From Hyposmocoma kahamanoa (lineage: Eukaryota > Arthropoda > Insecta > Lepidoptera > Cosmopterigidae), in assembly GCF_003589595.1 (NCBI RefSeq), contig NW_020654422.1:8184516-8248515 (forward strand): a stretch of DNA of 64,000 bases, given 5' to 3'. Both the position numbers and the translations under genes were made by a program. Numbering within the stretch: position 1 is the stretch's first letter; each line of letters begins with the position of its first letter. The notes beneath the pieces were generated by a model that searched no databases, was not told where the DNA came from, and saw only the letters and a list, made by a program, of their open reading frames with translations. Below are positions 14,930 through 27,200 of this stretch, piece after piece.

Positions 14930-15078
14930 TTTTATTATCAAATTATCCAAATCTTTTTCATTAAAAGCGATTAATCAATGTGTTCGTGTGCGTATTCAAT
15001 CGTGTGTACATACTCTTAAATTACATGCATAAGAAACTGCAATATACGTGCGGTCTTAAATATACGATTAAGATTAAA

Positions 15079-15205
15079 ATTAAGTATAACTTACCAGGAG
15101 AAGACGACGGCAACAGTAATCGTATAAACTCAGCAGCAGCAGTTCAGACCGCATATTGCACTAGGCGCCCGAGCGGCCATCCCCGCACTATATAATAAAT
15201 TTTAA
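15079..15205 (-). promoter_or_regulatory. GC-rich segment with a splice-donor match after the Spt20 stop
   Basis: On the minus strand, 65 to 180 bases after the Spt20 stop, a GC-rich block (GGGGATGGCCGCTCGGGC) ends in CTCCTG followed by GTAAGTTATA, a strong donor. It may be a 3' UTR exon with an intron after the stop, or the first exon of another minus-strand transcript. Nothing recognisable is encoded. Confidence 0.25.
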
Positions 15206-15268
15206 CTACTACACAAGTATGTATACATTACACTAACTCGGCAGTGGGGTGCTCGTATTGAGTAATTA

Positions 15269-18200
15269 CTATGAACTGTCCGTGTTCGACTTCCGTCGCA
15301 CCTGGTGAGCGTTCAGCGCTTGCGCTTGCGTTTGAGTAATGAACTGGGTTGTTCCTGGAAAGAAGGGACACATGAAATTAACTCTTATTGCAGCGTCATA
15401 ATGAAGAGATACAAAGTACTAACCAAACTTAAGACGAACCCCGCGCGGGATAATTTTCAATTTAAGAACTTAGTTGTTTGTTTTTATTGGAGAAGGATCT
15501 CCGCCCTTAAATTATATTAAGTATTCGGGGTTCTTGAATATTATTTGTTTTGTTTTTTTTCTTGTTATTATTAATGTAGTTTTCTTTATTTTTCTTTTAT
15601 TGACACTATAGTATTGAATTATTATTTGCATACAAAATATTTAAAAAAAAATTAAGTGAAAATGTAAATATAATTATTATAAACTAAACTATTAAATATA
15701 TAAAAAATTGTACATCGTCATTAGTAAAATTGTAAAATAATAATAATTTTATTACAATTGGAAAATAATTAATGTAAGTAGTTAACAGTCTTGCGCCAAA
15801 CTTAACTGATCAAAGTCTATTTTGGCGATCACTCATCATGTTCCCAATCAATCAATCGCTAGCGTACTCTTCGCTGACGTCGTTTTTCCCGGTCGGAGGC
15901 TAAGTTTGGATAGGCATTTTCCCTACAGGAAGTGAGATAACTTACCCGTGCTAGGAGGCTGTAGCCCGGCTATGTGCGGCGCGGGTGGGTGAGGCGCGTG
16001 CGGGGGCAAGTTAGGGCGCGACGCGGCGCGGGGTGGGGGCGCACGCGGTCTCGCGCCCCCCGCGCCCCGCACTACCTGCACGGCGCCACCGCGCACCGCG
16101 CCCTTCACGCCGCCCGACATCAACTGCGCTGTTTCACACACACTTTGTTAATCACCAGGACGAACACATCGCACACGACATTTACTCACACATTAGAATT
16201 AAACCATTAGCTCCCGCTACAACAGGTGTACCACAATCTCATGGCACTAAATATTAGAAAAATCGAACAACTTTCACCTGGCAATGTTAACTTCTCACAT
16301 GTCAATTCAAAATATTACTTGTGTCAAATAGCTGTCTGCTAAACTTTTTTCACTTTAAAATAACGATTTTGTAGCAAAATTACTGAGAATCCCCTCCAAT
16401 CTCAAGCAAAAAACATTGCAATAATGTTCATATCGCAAAATCAGCGATGAATTAGGTGCATTTACGTCACATTTCACGATTTAGAAGCGGGTCTCAAATC
16501 TTGCCGATTAGTAGGAGTAAATAAACTTGATCTTTGAAATATTAATGATGCCAAATCAATGTATGTGGTACCAATGTACTTATGCAGGTACTAATCGGCA
16601 AGACTACAGTGTGTAGACTACAGAGTGGTAAAAAAAAGATAAATCGCATAAATGCGAGTTACTTCAAACTGCAAACGTAAATAAATGTATCACCCACAAT
16701 GTAATTGATACATTCTTGTTTAATTTTAAAATGTGTCAGAAATTGCTTACCTTTCTCACACACATATTCATACAGATCTTAAAACATGCACGAGGTGAGA
16801 TCAATTCTGGACAATTAAGATATATGAAGTATCTAGTACATTTTTTCCTATTATACTGATGTTGGCAACTATAAATTTAAAATTGTCTAAGTGCCATCAG
16901 ATTCTGGTACACCTATGTCTACTGACAGACACTCAAACGTGAAAGTTGCTACACGACTGACCAGTACAACCGTGCATTTCAATTTGATAATATATTCGAT
17001 CAAATAAATATGGTATACAAAATTTTTGACACTTAATAAGAATTTTTTAAAGCATTAACTGAAACCTAAAGCTCTGTATTAGATAATAGTGTAAATACGT
17101 TACAAACATAAAACCATTAGAATTAACTCCCATTTTTTCCAATTTTGTACGAGAAACATGTTATACATGGACAAAAAAAAACGCAAAGCAAAATATAAAT
17201 CACACACACTATAATAGAAGAGCCGTACTCAAATCATATCAAACTCTAAAACCAACTTACCAATAGGCAAAGAGAGCACCGAAGGTTGATTCGTGAGCAC
17301 CACGGATGTCGTCGGAGGCACAGAAACGAGCAGTCCACTAGGTGCCCCAGACACGTTCAACGATAACGATATGGGCGCTGACAGCCCTGGTATCTGCACT
17401 TGAACGTTTTGCAGTCCTTGGATACCTTGGAGACCTTGCAAGGATGTAAGACTGAGACCCTGAAGACAAAAGGTTGATTTGTAAGTGAAAAACAGTTAAT
17501 GGTCTTTGTAAGACGCTAAATTAAAATAATTATTAATACAAAGATCGAACACTAAGAAAAAAATCCTTCGATCCGGCTGGATTCGAACCAACATCTTCGA
17601 GCAAACCGTGGCAGACGCTAAATTGAAATTTACTAAAATAAAAAAAGCTTTTAGATTTATACTCAATTTCGGGTGCCTTCAAGTTAGACGCTCTACGAAT
17701 TTTCGTACAATATTTAGGGCACCGTAGCAGCGCTACTGTCGTGATCCGTGCGCTGCAATTTAAAGGCGCCCTTAGTCTACTACTAAACATCATTTGCCGT
17801 TTATTTTTAGTTCACAATCAACCATCGGGCAGTGCACTAATTTTATACCTACGATATATTATATTATTAGTTGAAAAATCAAATTTATCAAACCTTATTA
17901 GCGACTATCATTCTATTACACTCTTGGACACATAATTCAGGCCATCTTGCACTTTTATTCTTAAAAATCTAGGATACAAAATATTGTCGTCATTGAAGAA
18001 AAAGTATTCCACGATTTTACAAATTGAAATTTTCCACAAGGATAATGGAACTGACTTTTAGTATCCAAGCTTCAAAATTGCATAACAGTTTTTGATCCAT
18101 CAAACCTTGTTTAAGCTTGGGCATTAATACTGAAAATGCAAGGCGGCGCGAATTATGTGTTCAGGAGCGTATAATAAGAGTAATCTCAGTCCGTAAGACG

Positions 18201-21200
18201 CACCGTATAGGTAACCTTAGCGAACAATCCCGAGTGAGGTAAGCAAGGTCTTAAAATCCTTTAAAGGCTAAAAAAAGTCGTTGAAAAACCAAATACAAAG
18301 ATCCGACAACAAGCACATAGAAAAATTCGTGAGGTCCGCTGGTTCGTTCCGTGGCTTACCGTCTGGTACGGTTTGCTAGGAGACGTCGGTTCGAATCCGG
18401 CCAGATCGAACGATTTTTTTTAAGTGTTCAAACTTTGTATTAATAATTATCCTTTAAAGACTTGTGAAGGTTCCGAATAACAATAGGCCATACTCGTGAA
18501 CTACGGCTTCATACTTCCAGAAGAGTCCCTTGGTCGGCAATGGGATTTATTAACTGTTTCCGGTTGAACCAACTCAAAAAGGATGTTTTGTAAATTGGTT
18601 GTGGTGTATAGGGAATTGTTTAGTTTTATTTTGTAATTTTAATTACATTGAATTTTTGCTGACGTCATCTGTACTATGCTAAATTATTACCTGTAAATGG
18701 CAAACGGGCTGTGCCTGCTGAGGTTGCTGCTGCTGCTGCGGCTGCTGCTGCTGCTGCTGCTGATTGCTGGTCGTATTACTGTCAGGACCCATTAACCTCT
18801 CCAGTAGAGCACTCTCGCTGCTCGATACGTTCGTCGACTCATTCGTATCGCGCGTGTAGCCTGTCATCACCTGAATTGTAAACAGTTTCACTGATTAACA
18901 AAATTGTAAAAAAAACATGGTTTTCTCTATCACTATTATGTTAACTAAACGTGGAGGACGACCAAATAGAATAGGGAATATTTGAAAGGTTCTGAGATGC
19001 ATTGCTGACGGTGCATAAAGAATTAGCTGAACAAAGAAAATCCTCGTATGGCATTAACAAAAGTGATAATAAGCGGGCTAGATATGCCTGCTTATCATAG
19101 CTTTTGTAATCTATCATAAGTCACAAAAATATGAGCATTTTCTAGTTTATTTCGGTGTAAGTAAGCACAATATAAACTAATCATGCATTTTTTATCTTTT
19201 CATATTCGCACACTTCTTAATATTTTTTTTGTAATGGCGACGCCTTGTTTACATTTTTGATCTCGAATTCCAATGCCGACTATATTTCTATTACCTGATG
19301 CGTATACGTGGGTATAGTGTGCGTAGCAGTGGTAGTAATAAGTCGTGCGCCAGCTATCGACACGGTTCGCCCTAATAACTTGTGCGCGTCCATAGTAGCA
19401 TCTGCAGTCGACGACGCGTGTGTCATGGCCGCAGGCGCACTGTTCAGAAGATTCAATATCGTCGCGTTCTGACTCTGGCTCGCTGTACTCACTACTGCTT
19501 TTGCTGCGTTCTGGTTTTGTGCCGCTGTAAAAGAAACAATACGTACTTATTGGCATATCGATCAAATCATGATATATATACAGCTTGGTAGCTGAAATAA
19601 ATGAGGTGGCGATACTTCCCTGAACGAATTCTTTCACATGGAGGTCTACTGCTACTACTTTTTCTTTGTGTTTGCTAAATCTTTGAATCAATAATAGTAA
19701 CAAACCAGTGGATTATTTTCACAAAAAATACATAAATATCAGGGTAGTAATAACATCATGATATTCAATAAAAATAAAATATTACAAGTTGATCAAAGTC
19801 ATCATTATTACCAACCCATATGTACCCCACCTACGTCCCACCACGAAGTACGGATCTGTATGTTGCCATTAAAAAGGTTTGGTTCTTTAAAGATCCGCGA
19901 TATAGAAAGGCTCAAAATCTGCGTTGTTAGCCTCCAATTTTGTATTTTTATTCGATTTCATTTTAATTATTAAATTCAAATTTTATAATTATTAATGTTC
20001 GGGCATAATAATTTTATCAATTTATGTATACAGGGTCAGACAATAACTAAATTATTTTTACAACTTGTACACGTGACGCCACAGCGGTCGCTATAGGGCC
20101 GGCAATAATAGAGATGGTGCTATTCAACGGTCGCAAGCCGCTACAGCTGCGGTGCGTTGTAAAAGAGCCTAATTATTGATCTATGGCCCGTTAACCCGAC
20201 CTGGCGAGACACGTAAATGGAAACTCGGCAAAATACGTTTCGAAGATATCACGATCAATGTATAAAATTAATGATTTCCATTACCTTGTTGAAACTGTTG
20301 AGCAGAATTCATAAGACTGGTAACAAGTGCACTGATTGCCGGATTCGTTGTCCTCGGTTTAGTAATGGTAGCTTTCTGCTGAGTCGTCGATGTGTTTGTA
20401 TACTGGATATTTTGTACCTGAGACACAAAGAGAGAACAATTTTCTTAATTTCTAGCTTTAAAATCAATCTAACTTTACGAATACTGGCAATTATCAAAAA
20501 ACTCTTTAATCCTGGAAAATATCACTTCCAATTTTAACCTGACATATACACAATTAAGGTCGAGTTTTAATTGATTCGTAAAATACGTGAGTGCAATGTT
20601 ATGATATTTCCATGTACATGATTTCAATAAAAACAACCGAAAATTTCGAATTATTAAATGTAATTAAAATTTAAATTAAAAAAAAAAATTAACTTATTCT
20701 CGAGTTCTTAGGTTTTCGCGATTGTTACACATAGGAAATGAAACTATTTTTCCGGATTTAAATCACGTATATTTGTTTTTTCAAACAAAACGACGTTTCT
20801 TAAAAATAAGGTATTTCATTAATAACTATTGTAACTATAGTGAAAAAATAAGGTGGTTTGCATCAATATTAGACATAACTGGTTGAAGACTGTACCACCT
20901 CAGTCAACCGTGACCATGGGACCTGTAACGGGCCCGAAACGTCGGTTTGTTTGAAAAAACAAATATACGCGATTTAAATCCAGAAAAATAGTTTCATTTC
21001 CTATTTAAACTTATTATTATTTTTTCGGGTATTTATTTCTCTCTTATCAAACCCTATGACCTAAAACTGCCGCCGTTAGTTGAAAGGGCGCTTGTGACAA
21101 AAACTCAAAACCGAGAAAATAATGTCTAAAGAAGTTAAATAAAAAAATATCTACTTTTCTCTTGCGGTAACTTCATATTATCTTATCGACTTACGAAAAT

Positions 21201-24200
21201 TAAACTAGTGACAGATTGGCTTTTTTTACGGATCATGGCAGTCAATGATATTATACTTGTTGCTTACTGACGGCAGTATACATAACAATTTCTTTTTTTT
21301 TAATGTCAATGTGCCCTTTTAACTGTCGCAGAAAAGATCATTTTTGAATTTTTAAATAGGTGCGACGGTATTTCATTTGTACGGTATTTTTGTTATGTTA
21401 TCATTATTATTCAATCTGAAGTATTAAAATTAATTTGTCATTTTACCTCATGGGGAAGAAAATTATAATGTCAAATAACAAATTCCGTGAAACTCGAATA
21501 CGTAGTTCAGAATTAATTACTTTAAAAAAAGTACTGCAAAATCACTAGAGAACGACATATTTAATCACCGCTTGTTCACGAATCTTTGTGTGTGCGCATG
21601 TATGTAGACGTGCATGTATGTAGGTATGGAGAGAATCAGACATCGTCGGGACAATATACTCCTTGGCTTGTGTATAATAAAATAAATCATTTCAATATAA
21701 GAAGACAAGGTGAAGTGTCTACAACTCAAAAGGATACAACAAGAACATCCATCGAGTAACCAGAAATAGAGACGAAATGTCATTTAATTGGTTTGAAAAC
21801 TATTCTGCCTAATCATTATGGTGACAACTGCGCTCCGATTGGCCAGCCCGAATTCGAAACAATTGACGGGTGTCATCAATTGTTTCACTTCAAATCGACC
21901 AGTTTAACTTGATCTTTGCTATAATGGACGAAAATTGAAAAATTACATATTTAATATTTAATTACCGATAAAATGAGATTCCATTTGTTTTGTACCGAAT
22001 GGAACAGCCTTAGAAATATTATCTTTATTACAATGAATATGTTTCAAATATACGGAGACGTACACACAGGTCAGTTGTTGGTGTTGTACTATTTCAGCTT
22101 TCTAATTTGTGATTTCAGCGCAAACGAGGGTTGATAAGTGACATAAGGCTCATTTGCCTGATGAGTTGCCAGTGATGGACGGCCCTTATTTCGTCTCTAT
22201 TTCTGGTTATATACTCGATGACCACAACGCCAGTAAAGGCAGGCTGTTAGACTCCGATATAACATTTAATATTAATGTTCCTATGGTCTACAGATTAAAT
22301 TAGTTCTTTAGAATTCCGGATAACGGTGAGTCCTGTGCCCAACTGCGTAAGCCTTTACATACAAAGATTATATCAATAAATTAACCTGTGAAGTTCCAGC
22401 ACTGGACATAAGAGGGTGCTGTATATGAATGATTGCGGACTGCATTTTCTGCGGGTTAAGCGGCTGCGGCGGATTGGTCAACTGTTGCGTTAGCAGCTGG
22501 TTCGTCGACGCCTGCGTTGAATGAATATCGTGTACCTGCGGGTTGAACGATAATTTGCTTAATATGGGGTGTGAAAATAGTGTTTATAGTTCTTTTAAAA
22601 GAATTTTTTTTAGTGTAGTCATTTTTATGGACAACTCACACTTGACCAAATAATTGACAATATTATATTAGACAACATCACATACTGTTACACATCTGTT
22701 TCCAAAGTGAGTAGCTAAAGCACTTGTGTTATGGAAATCGGAAACAACGACGGTACCACAAACACACAGACCCGAGACAATATAGAAAAGTTAGTTTCTA
22801 CACTGACCCGGTCAGGGACTGAACCCGGGACCTCAGAAATGGCGACACCATGAAAACCGACAACAAAAAAACAACTACTGGGGGTCGTCAAAATTTCTTC
22901 TTTTTAAAGTGCCTCTCCACTACTAGAGGTTGTCCGTCAATAAGGCAAATTTATCCGTGTCCAAGGCCAAACAAAACGTTATTCTGCGCTCGTGACTCCG
23001 ATCTATTTCCTTACGTTGACTTACCATGACTTTCTACGTCTTCCAGCGCGTCTCTTGCCTTCAACCTTTCCCATCATTATAAGTTGAGGCTGTCGGTACT
23101 TATAGTGTCGAAGCACGTGACCGAGATATGTAATTTTGCGCTTCTTGATAGTCCACATTACGCCTGCGTGAGGTGTTAATGCGCAGGAGTACTATCTCGT
23201 TCTTGACTTTCTGCATCCAGCTGCTACGATTCATGCGTGCTACGATTCATGCGGCGGTAGCACCGTGCATGTGTTTATACAGGGTTGATTATTCGACAAG
23301 CGAATTCGACTAACAAGGCGGCGCAGTCGACGCGTCGTTTACATCCAGTAAACTGCTGCCTTCGCCGAAATAACTACATTATAAATAAAAGTTTACGCAA
23401 AGACACATCAAATTGCTCGAAACGTTTAACAAACTGATCAGGTAAATAGTTATTCCCTCGCACCCGCATCATAACTTATTTGGTCGACTGTCGCTTCACG
23501 AAGGCAACCGAGCCACTTGACAGTGACTACACCTAATCGATTCGGTCGATTTCGGCAACGAACTACGGTCATTGAACGACTCAGTATTTACACTGGATAG
23601 GCCTGTTTTTATAATACCAAATGACGGGAGGAACAAGTGGAGCGCCTGGTGGTAAGCGACACGCCTGTCCATAATATTTGCAGTACCACTCAGAGCTTTA
23701 AATCGCAAACATCCTAGGGGCACTGCCACTGCGCCCGTCACCCTGAGACATACGTTGACAAGTCCATGGGCCTGTAATTTCACCAGCATCCTTACCCTTC
23801 CGAACCGGAACGCTTTAACGTGAACATTACTGTTTGCTTTATAATATTATAAAACGAAGTAAACGAGCCATTACAACTTTGGGTGCGTAAATCCCAACTT
23901 TTAGCGGCTGAGATAGCAGTCACCATGGTAACCCAAGACAGACAAAGTTACCGACCCTGCCATTCTGATCCCAAGTAAAATAAATGCTAGCTAAAAATTA
24001 GTCAACACACACCTGTGGAGATAGCCTAGGAGTAGGTGATGGTTGCTGCTTCAACGCAGTATCTGCAGAGCCGACGCTGCCAACACTGCCAACGCTGCCC
24101 ACGCTGCCGACGCTGCCGACGCTACCGACGCTTCCCACGCTACTAACCACATTGCCCACGACGTTACCGACTGTCGCCACGCCACCGACGTTACCCACTT

Positions 24201-27200
24201 GCTGTAATTGCGCCTGCTGAATATATAAATTAACTTATTTTCTAAATTACAATAATTTGTTTTGGTCTAGCGGTCACGCCAGGTCTATAATTAACCTACC
24301 CATGCCCAACAGTGGCATGTAAATGAATAGATATAGAAAAATTGGAAAAGTGTCAGTAGAGTACAAAGCAGTCTTTGAAAAAAAGTGTAATTCAAATATT
24401 TTATATTTCACCTCTTTTAAAATTTCTAACAACAATCTAAGTTAATTCATANNNNNNNNNNNNNNNNNNNNNNNNNNNNNNNNNNNNNNNNNNNNNNNNN
24501 NNNNNNNNNNNNNNNNNNNNNNNNNNNNNNNNNNNNNNNNNNNNNNNNNNNNNNNNNNNNNNNNNNNNNNNNNNNNNNNNNNNNNNNNNNNNNNNNNNNN
24601 NNNNNNNNNNNNNNNNNNNNNNNNNNNNNNNNNNNNNNNNNNNNNNNNNNNNNNNNNNNNNNNNNNNNNNNNNNNNNNNNNNNNNNNNNNNNNNNNNNNN
24701 NNNNNNNNNNNNNNNNNNNNNNNNNNNNNNNNNNNNNNNNNNNNNNNNNNNNNNNNNNNNNNNNNNNNNNNNNNNNNNNNNNNNNNNNNNNNNNNNNNNN
24801 NNNNNNNNNNNNNNNNNNNNNNNNNNNNNNNNNNNNNNNNNNNNNNNNNNNCATTTTTATTACAATGTGATCATATGTCAAAAGTGGTGTTATCAAATGA
24901 AAATCATATAGAGTAACACGAACTACATGACACAAATTATGTACATGTGAAAAGGTTATCGATTAATTTCGCTCGGCGGATCTTTAAACCTGTGTCCTGA
25001 AAAGTTATCATGTTGCAGATGTGGCCTTATTACACCACGGGCTAATGCTATAATTTCATAAATCAATAAAAATTTTGAGCGCAGTATTCGTAGCGTTGTT
25101 AAAAGTAGCGGAGCGTAGCGAAGTACACAAAAAGTAAACTTACCATTTCCCTCATTCCACCAGTGAATGAGACCCTAGGCAGCTGTCCCGGAACGATATG
25201 CTTTATCCGGACCGATTTTCGACCTTCTTCCGTGAATATTTCCGTAAACTGTTGTATGTATTTGTTAGCTTGCAGTCTTGATCCTGGAATGTAAAAGATT
25301 ATTAAAGTATATCAAACCGTAATAATAAAATATATAAATGATTATCACTAATTACAGGTTTCTTATTACGATATGATTTCCAGTCAACACAGACAGACAA
25401 ATGAATTTTTGAAGGTGAACAACGTTGATCTTATGAGCCATCCCGCGTACAGTCCCGTACTGGCACCTTGTGACTTTTATTTATTTCCAAAAATTAAGAA
25501 CCAGTTACGCGGTCAATGATTTTCATCACCTAAAGAGGCGGTCGAAGAGTACGAAAAATACGTTTCAGAGATTGTCACGGAGGAGTGGTATAAATGTTCT
25601 CAAAATTGGTTCATTCGTATGAAAAAATGCATTAACGCCAACGGAGAACATTTTGAGAAACAATAAATTCATTTCTGACCATTTATAGTATTTTTTTCTT
25701 ATTCATTCCGGAACTTATAGTGCGCCTCACGCATATAGCCTATAAGATATAATCGCACTGCTGGGCAAAGGCCTCCTCTCACACTAGTAGGGCTAGGGCT
25801 GTACTTGCCACGCGGGACAAATACCGATTGGGAACTTCACATACATTTTTTTAATATAACATCAAGTGACCGAACGAACAAGTCGTGTGCCTGGTGGTAA
25901 GCTACGCGCCTGTCCATAACAAATGCAGTGCCACTCAGAACTTTAACTCGCAAAGATCTGATGTGCACACCAGGGGATTAGTTGACATGTCCCCAGATGC
26001 CTGTAATTTTACCAACCCTCACCCTTCGAAACCGGAACGCAGTATTGCTCACATCACTGCTTGGCGGTAGAAATAGGTAAGGTGGCAGTTCTTCCCTAGA
26101 ACTATTTCACAAAGAACTCTACTGCTACTAAAATCATCATTAAATTGCTTTGCAGATGCATGCAGGTTTCCTCACGGTGTTTTTTTTTTCACCGAAATGG
26201 TCATTATAAATTTCAATTTTACAAATAAATTCTAAAAACTCAGGTGTAAACCCAGGTTCGAACCTACGCCCTGTCCTTGAGATACGGTAGGTCAAACCGT
26301 TAACACTACCACAGCTTATCAAACCATACAATACATGTATTCTATGCACAGAATACATACAAGATACATTATTACTAGATAGATATACACTTTATTGCTC
26401 ACATACAAGAACAAAAACTGTACATAGACAGCTTAAAACTAACGTGAGCGAGAATAGTGTAGTACACTTTTATTGTTATTCAAAATCAAATATCCATAGA
26501 AACATATTGCAGCTAAAGCGTTACAAAAATAACAAACTACATAAGTGGATGTGTTGCTAGTGACACTAAGAAATTTATTTAAAATTGGCTTGTGCTGAAA
26601 AATAATAATTATTAAGTAAATAATGTACGCTATATACTTCCTGTTTACTTACGTATATCTCCAACCATTGATAATCACTTTTCCTACAAAATTTTTATTT
26701 ATTTTTAAGCTTTTCTTATATGCTCTTTGTAGTCCTTCTACTAAAATGCACTAGCTACTAAAATTAAAACTAGTTAGAACAAAAAATATACCTAAAGTAA
26801 ACCGACAAGCAGCACCATTCCTTTCGCCTTCAACATGATCTCTATCCACGTAAAGCTCCCCTAAGAACTCTTGATCGGATGGCCGTTGTAATATCGACAG
26901 TTTTATGTGGAAGAAGCCGGCGCCTGCATGAGGAGATGTCTTCTCGGTTTCGAGGATGTATTCTTCGACTAACTGCGGTTGGCAATCAGGGGTAGGTCTT
27001 GGGCGTTCGTACGCCCGTGCCAATCGGAGAGGTCCACTTGGTTCAGAAGGTAGGGCTAACGGTAATGGCTCCATTTTGGGGGGCTCTATTGGCTTGAACA
27101 CCTGAACAAGAAATCATCATCATCAACAACCCGTTTATATGACTTACTGCTGGGCATCGGTCTCGTCTCAGGCGAGGGTTTTGGTTTGGGGACTACACAC

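Larger units (their letters stand above)
9420..15268. other. Gene-free stretch between Ten-a and Spt20
   Basis: This AT-rich stretch holds the 3' untranslated regions of two convergent genes (Ten-a plus, Spt20 minus). I see no conserved coding segment. The open frames here are short, of low information and without splice context. The one recognisable repeat is a tRNA-headed SINE at 14740-14929. Confidence 0.6.

Noticed and set aside
15855..15945. Alternative last Spt20 exon through a 45-bp intron
   Set aside because: An AG near 15903 would give ASDREKRRQRRVR and a stop, but the intron is too short for insects, while the acceptor at 15355 joins in phase and gives a sensible end.
18340..18412. 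Possible tRNA gene (B box GGTTCGAATCC)
   Set aside because: No complementary acceptor stem or proper anticodon arm; related copies nearby show it is a dispersed repeat.
19200..19703. 167-residue minus-strand open frame over Spt20 exon 12
   Set aside because: Different frame from the phase-consistent exon 19295-19524 and runs through intron sequence on both sides.
24447..24935. 162-residue open frame
   Set aside because: Consists almost wholly of N bases from the assembly gap.
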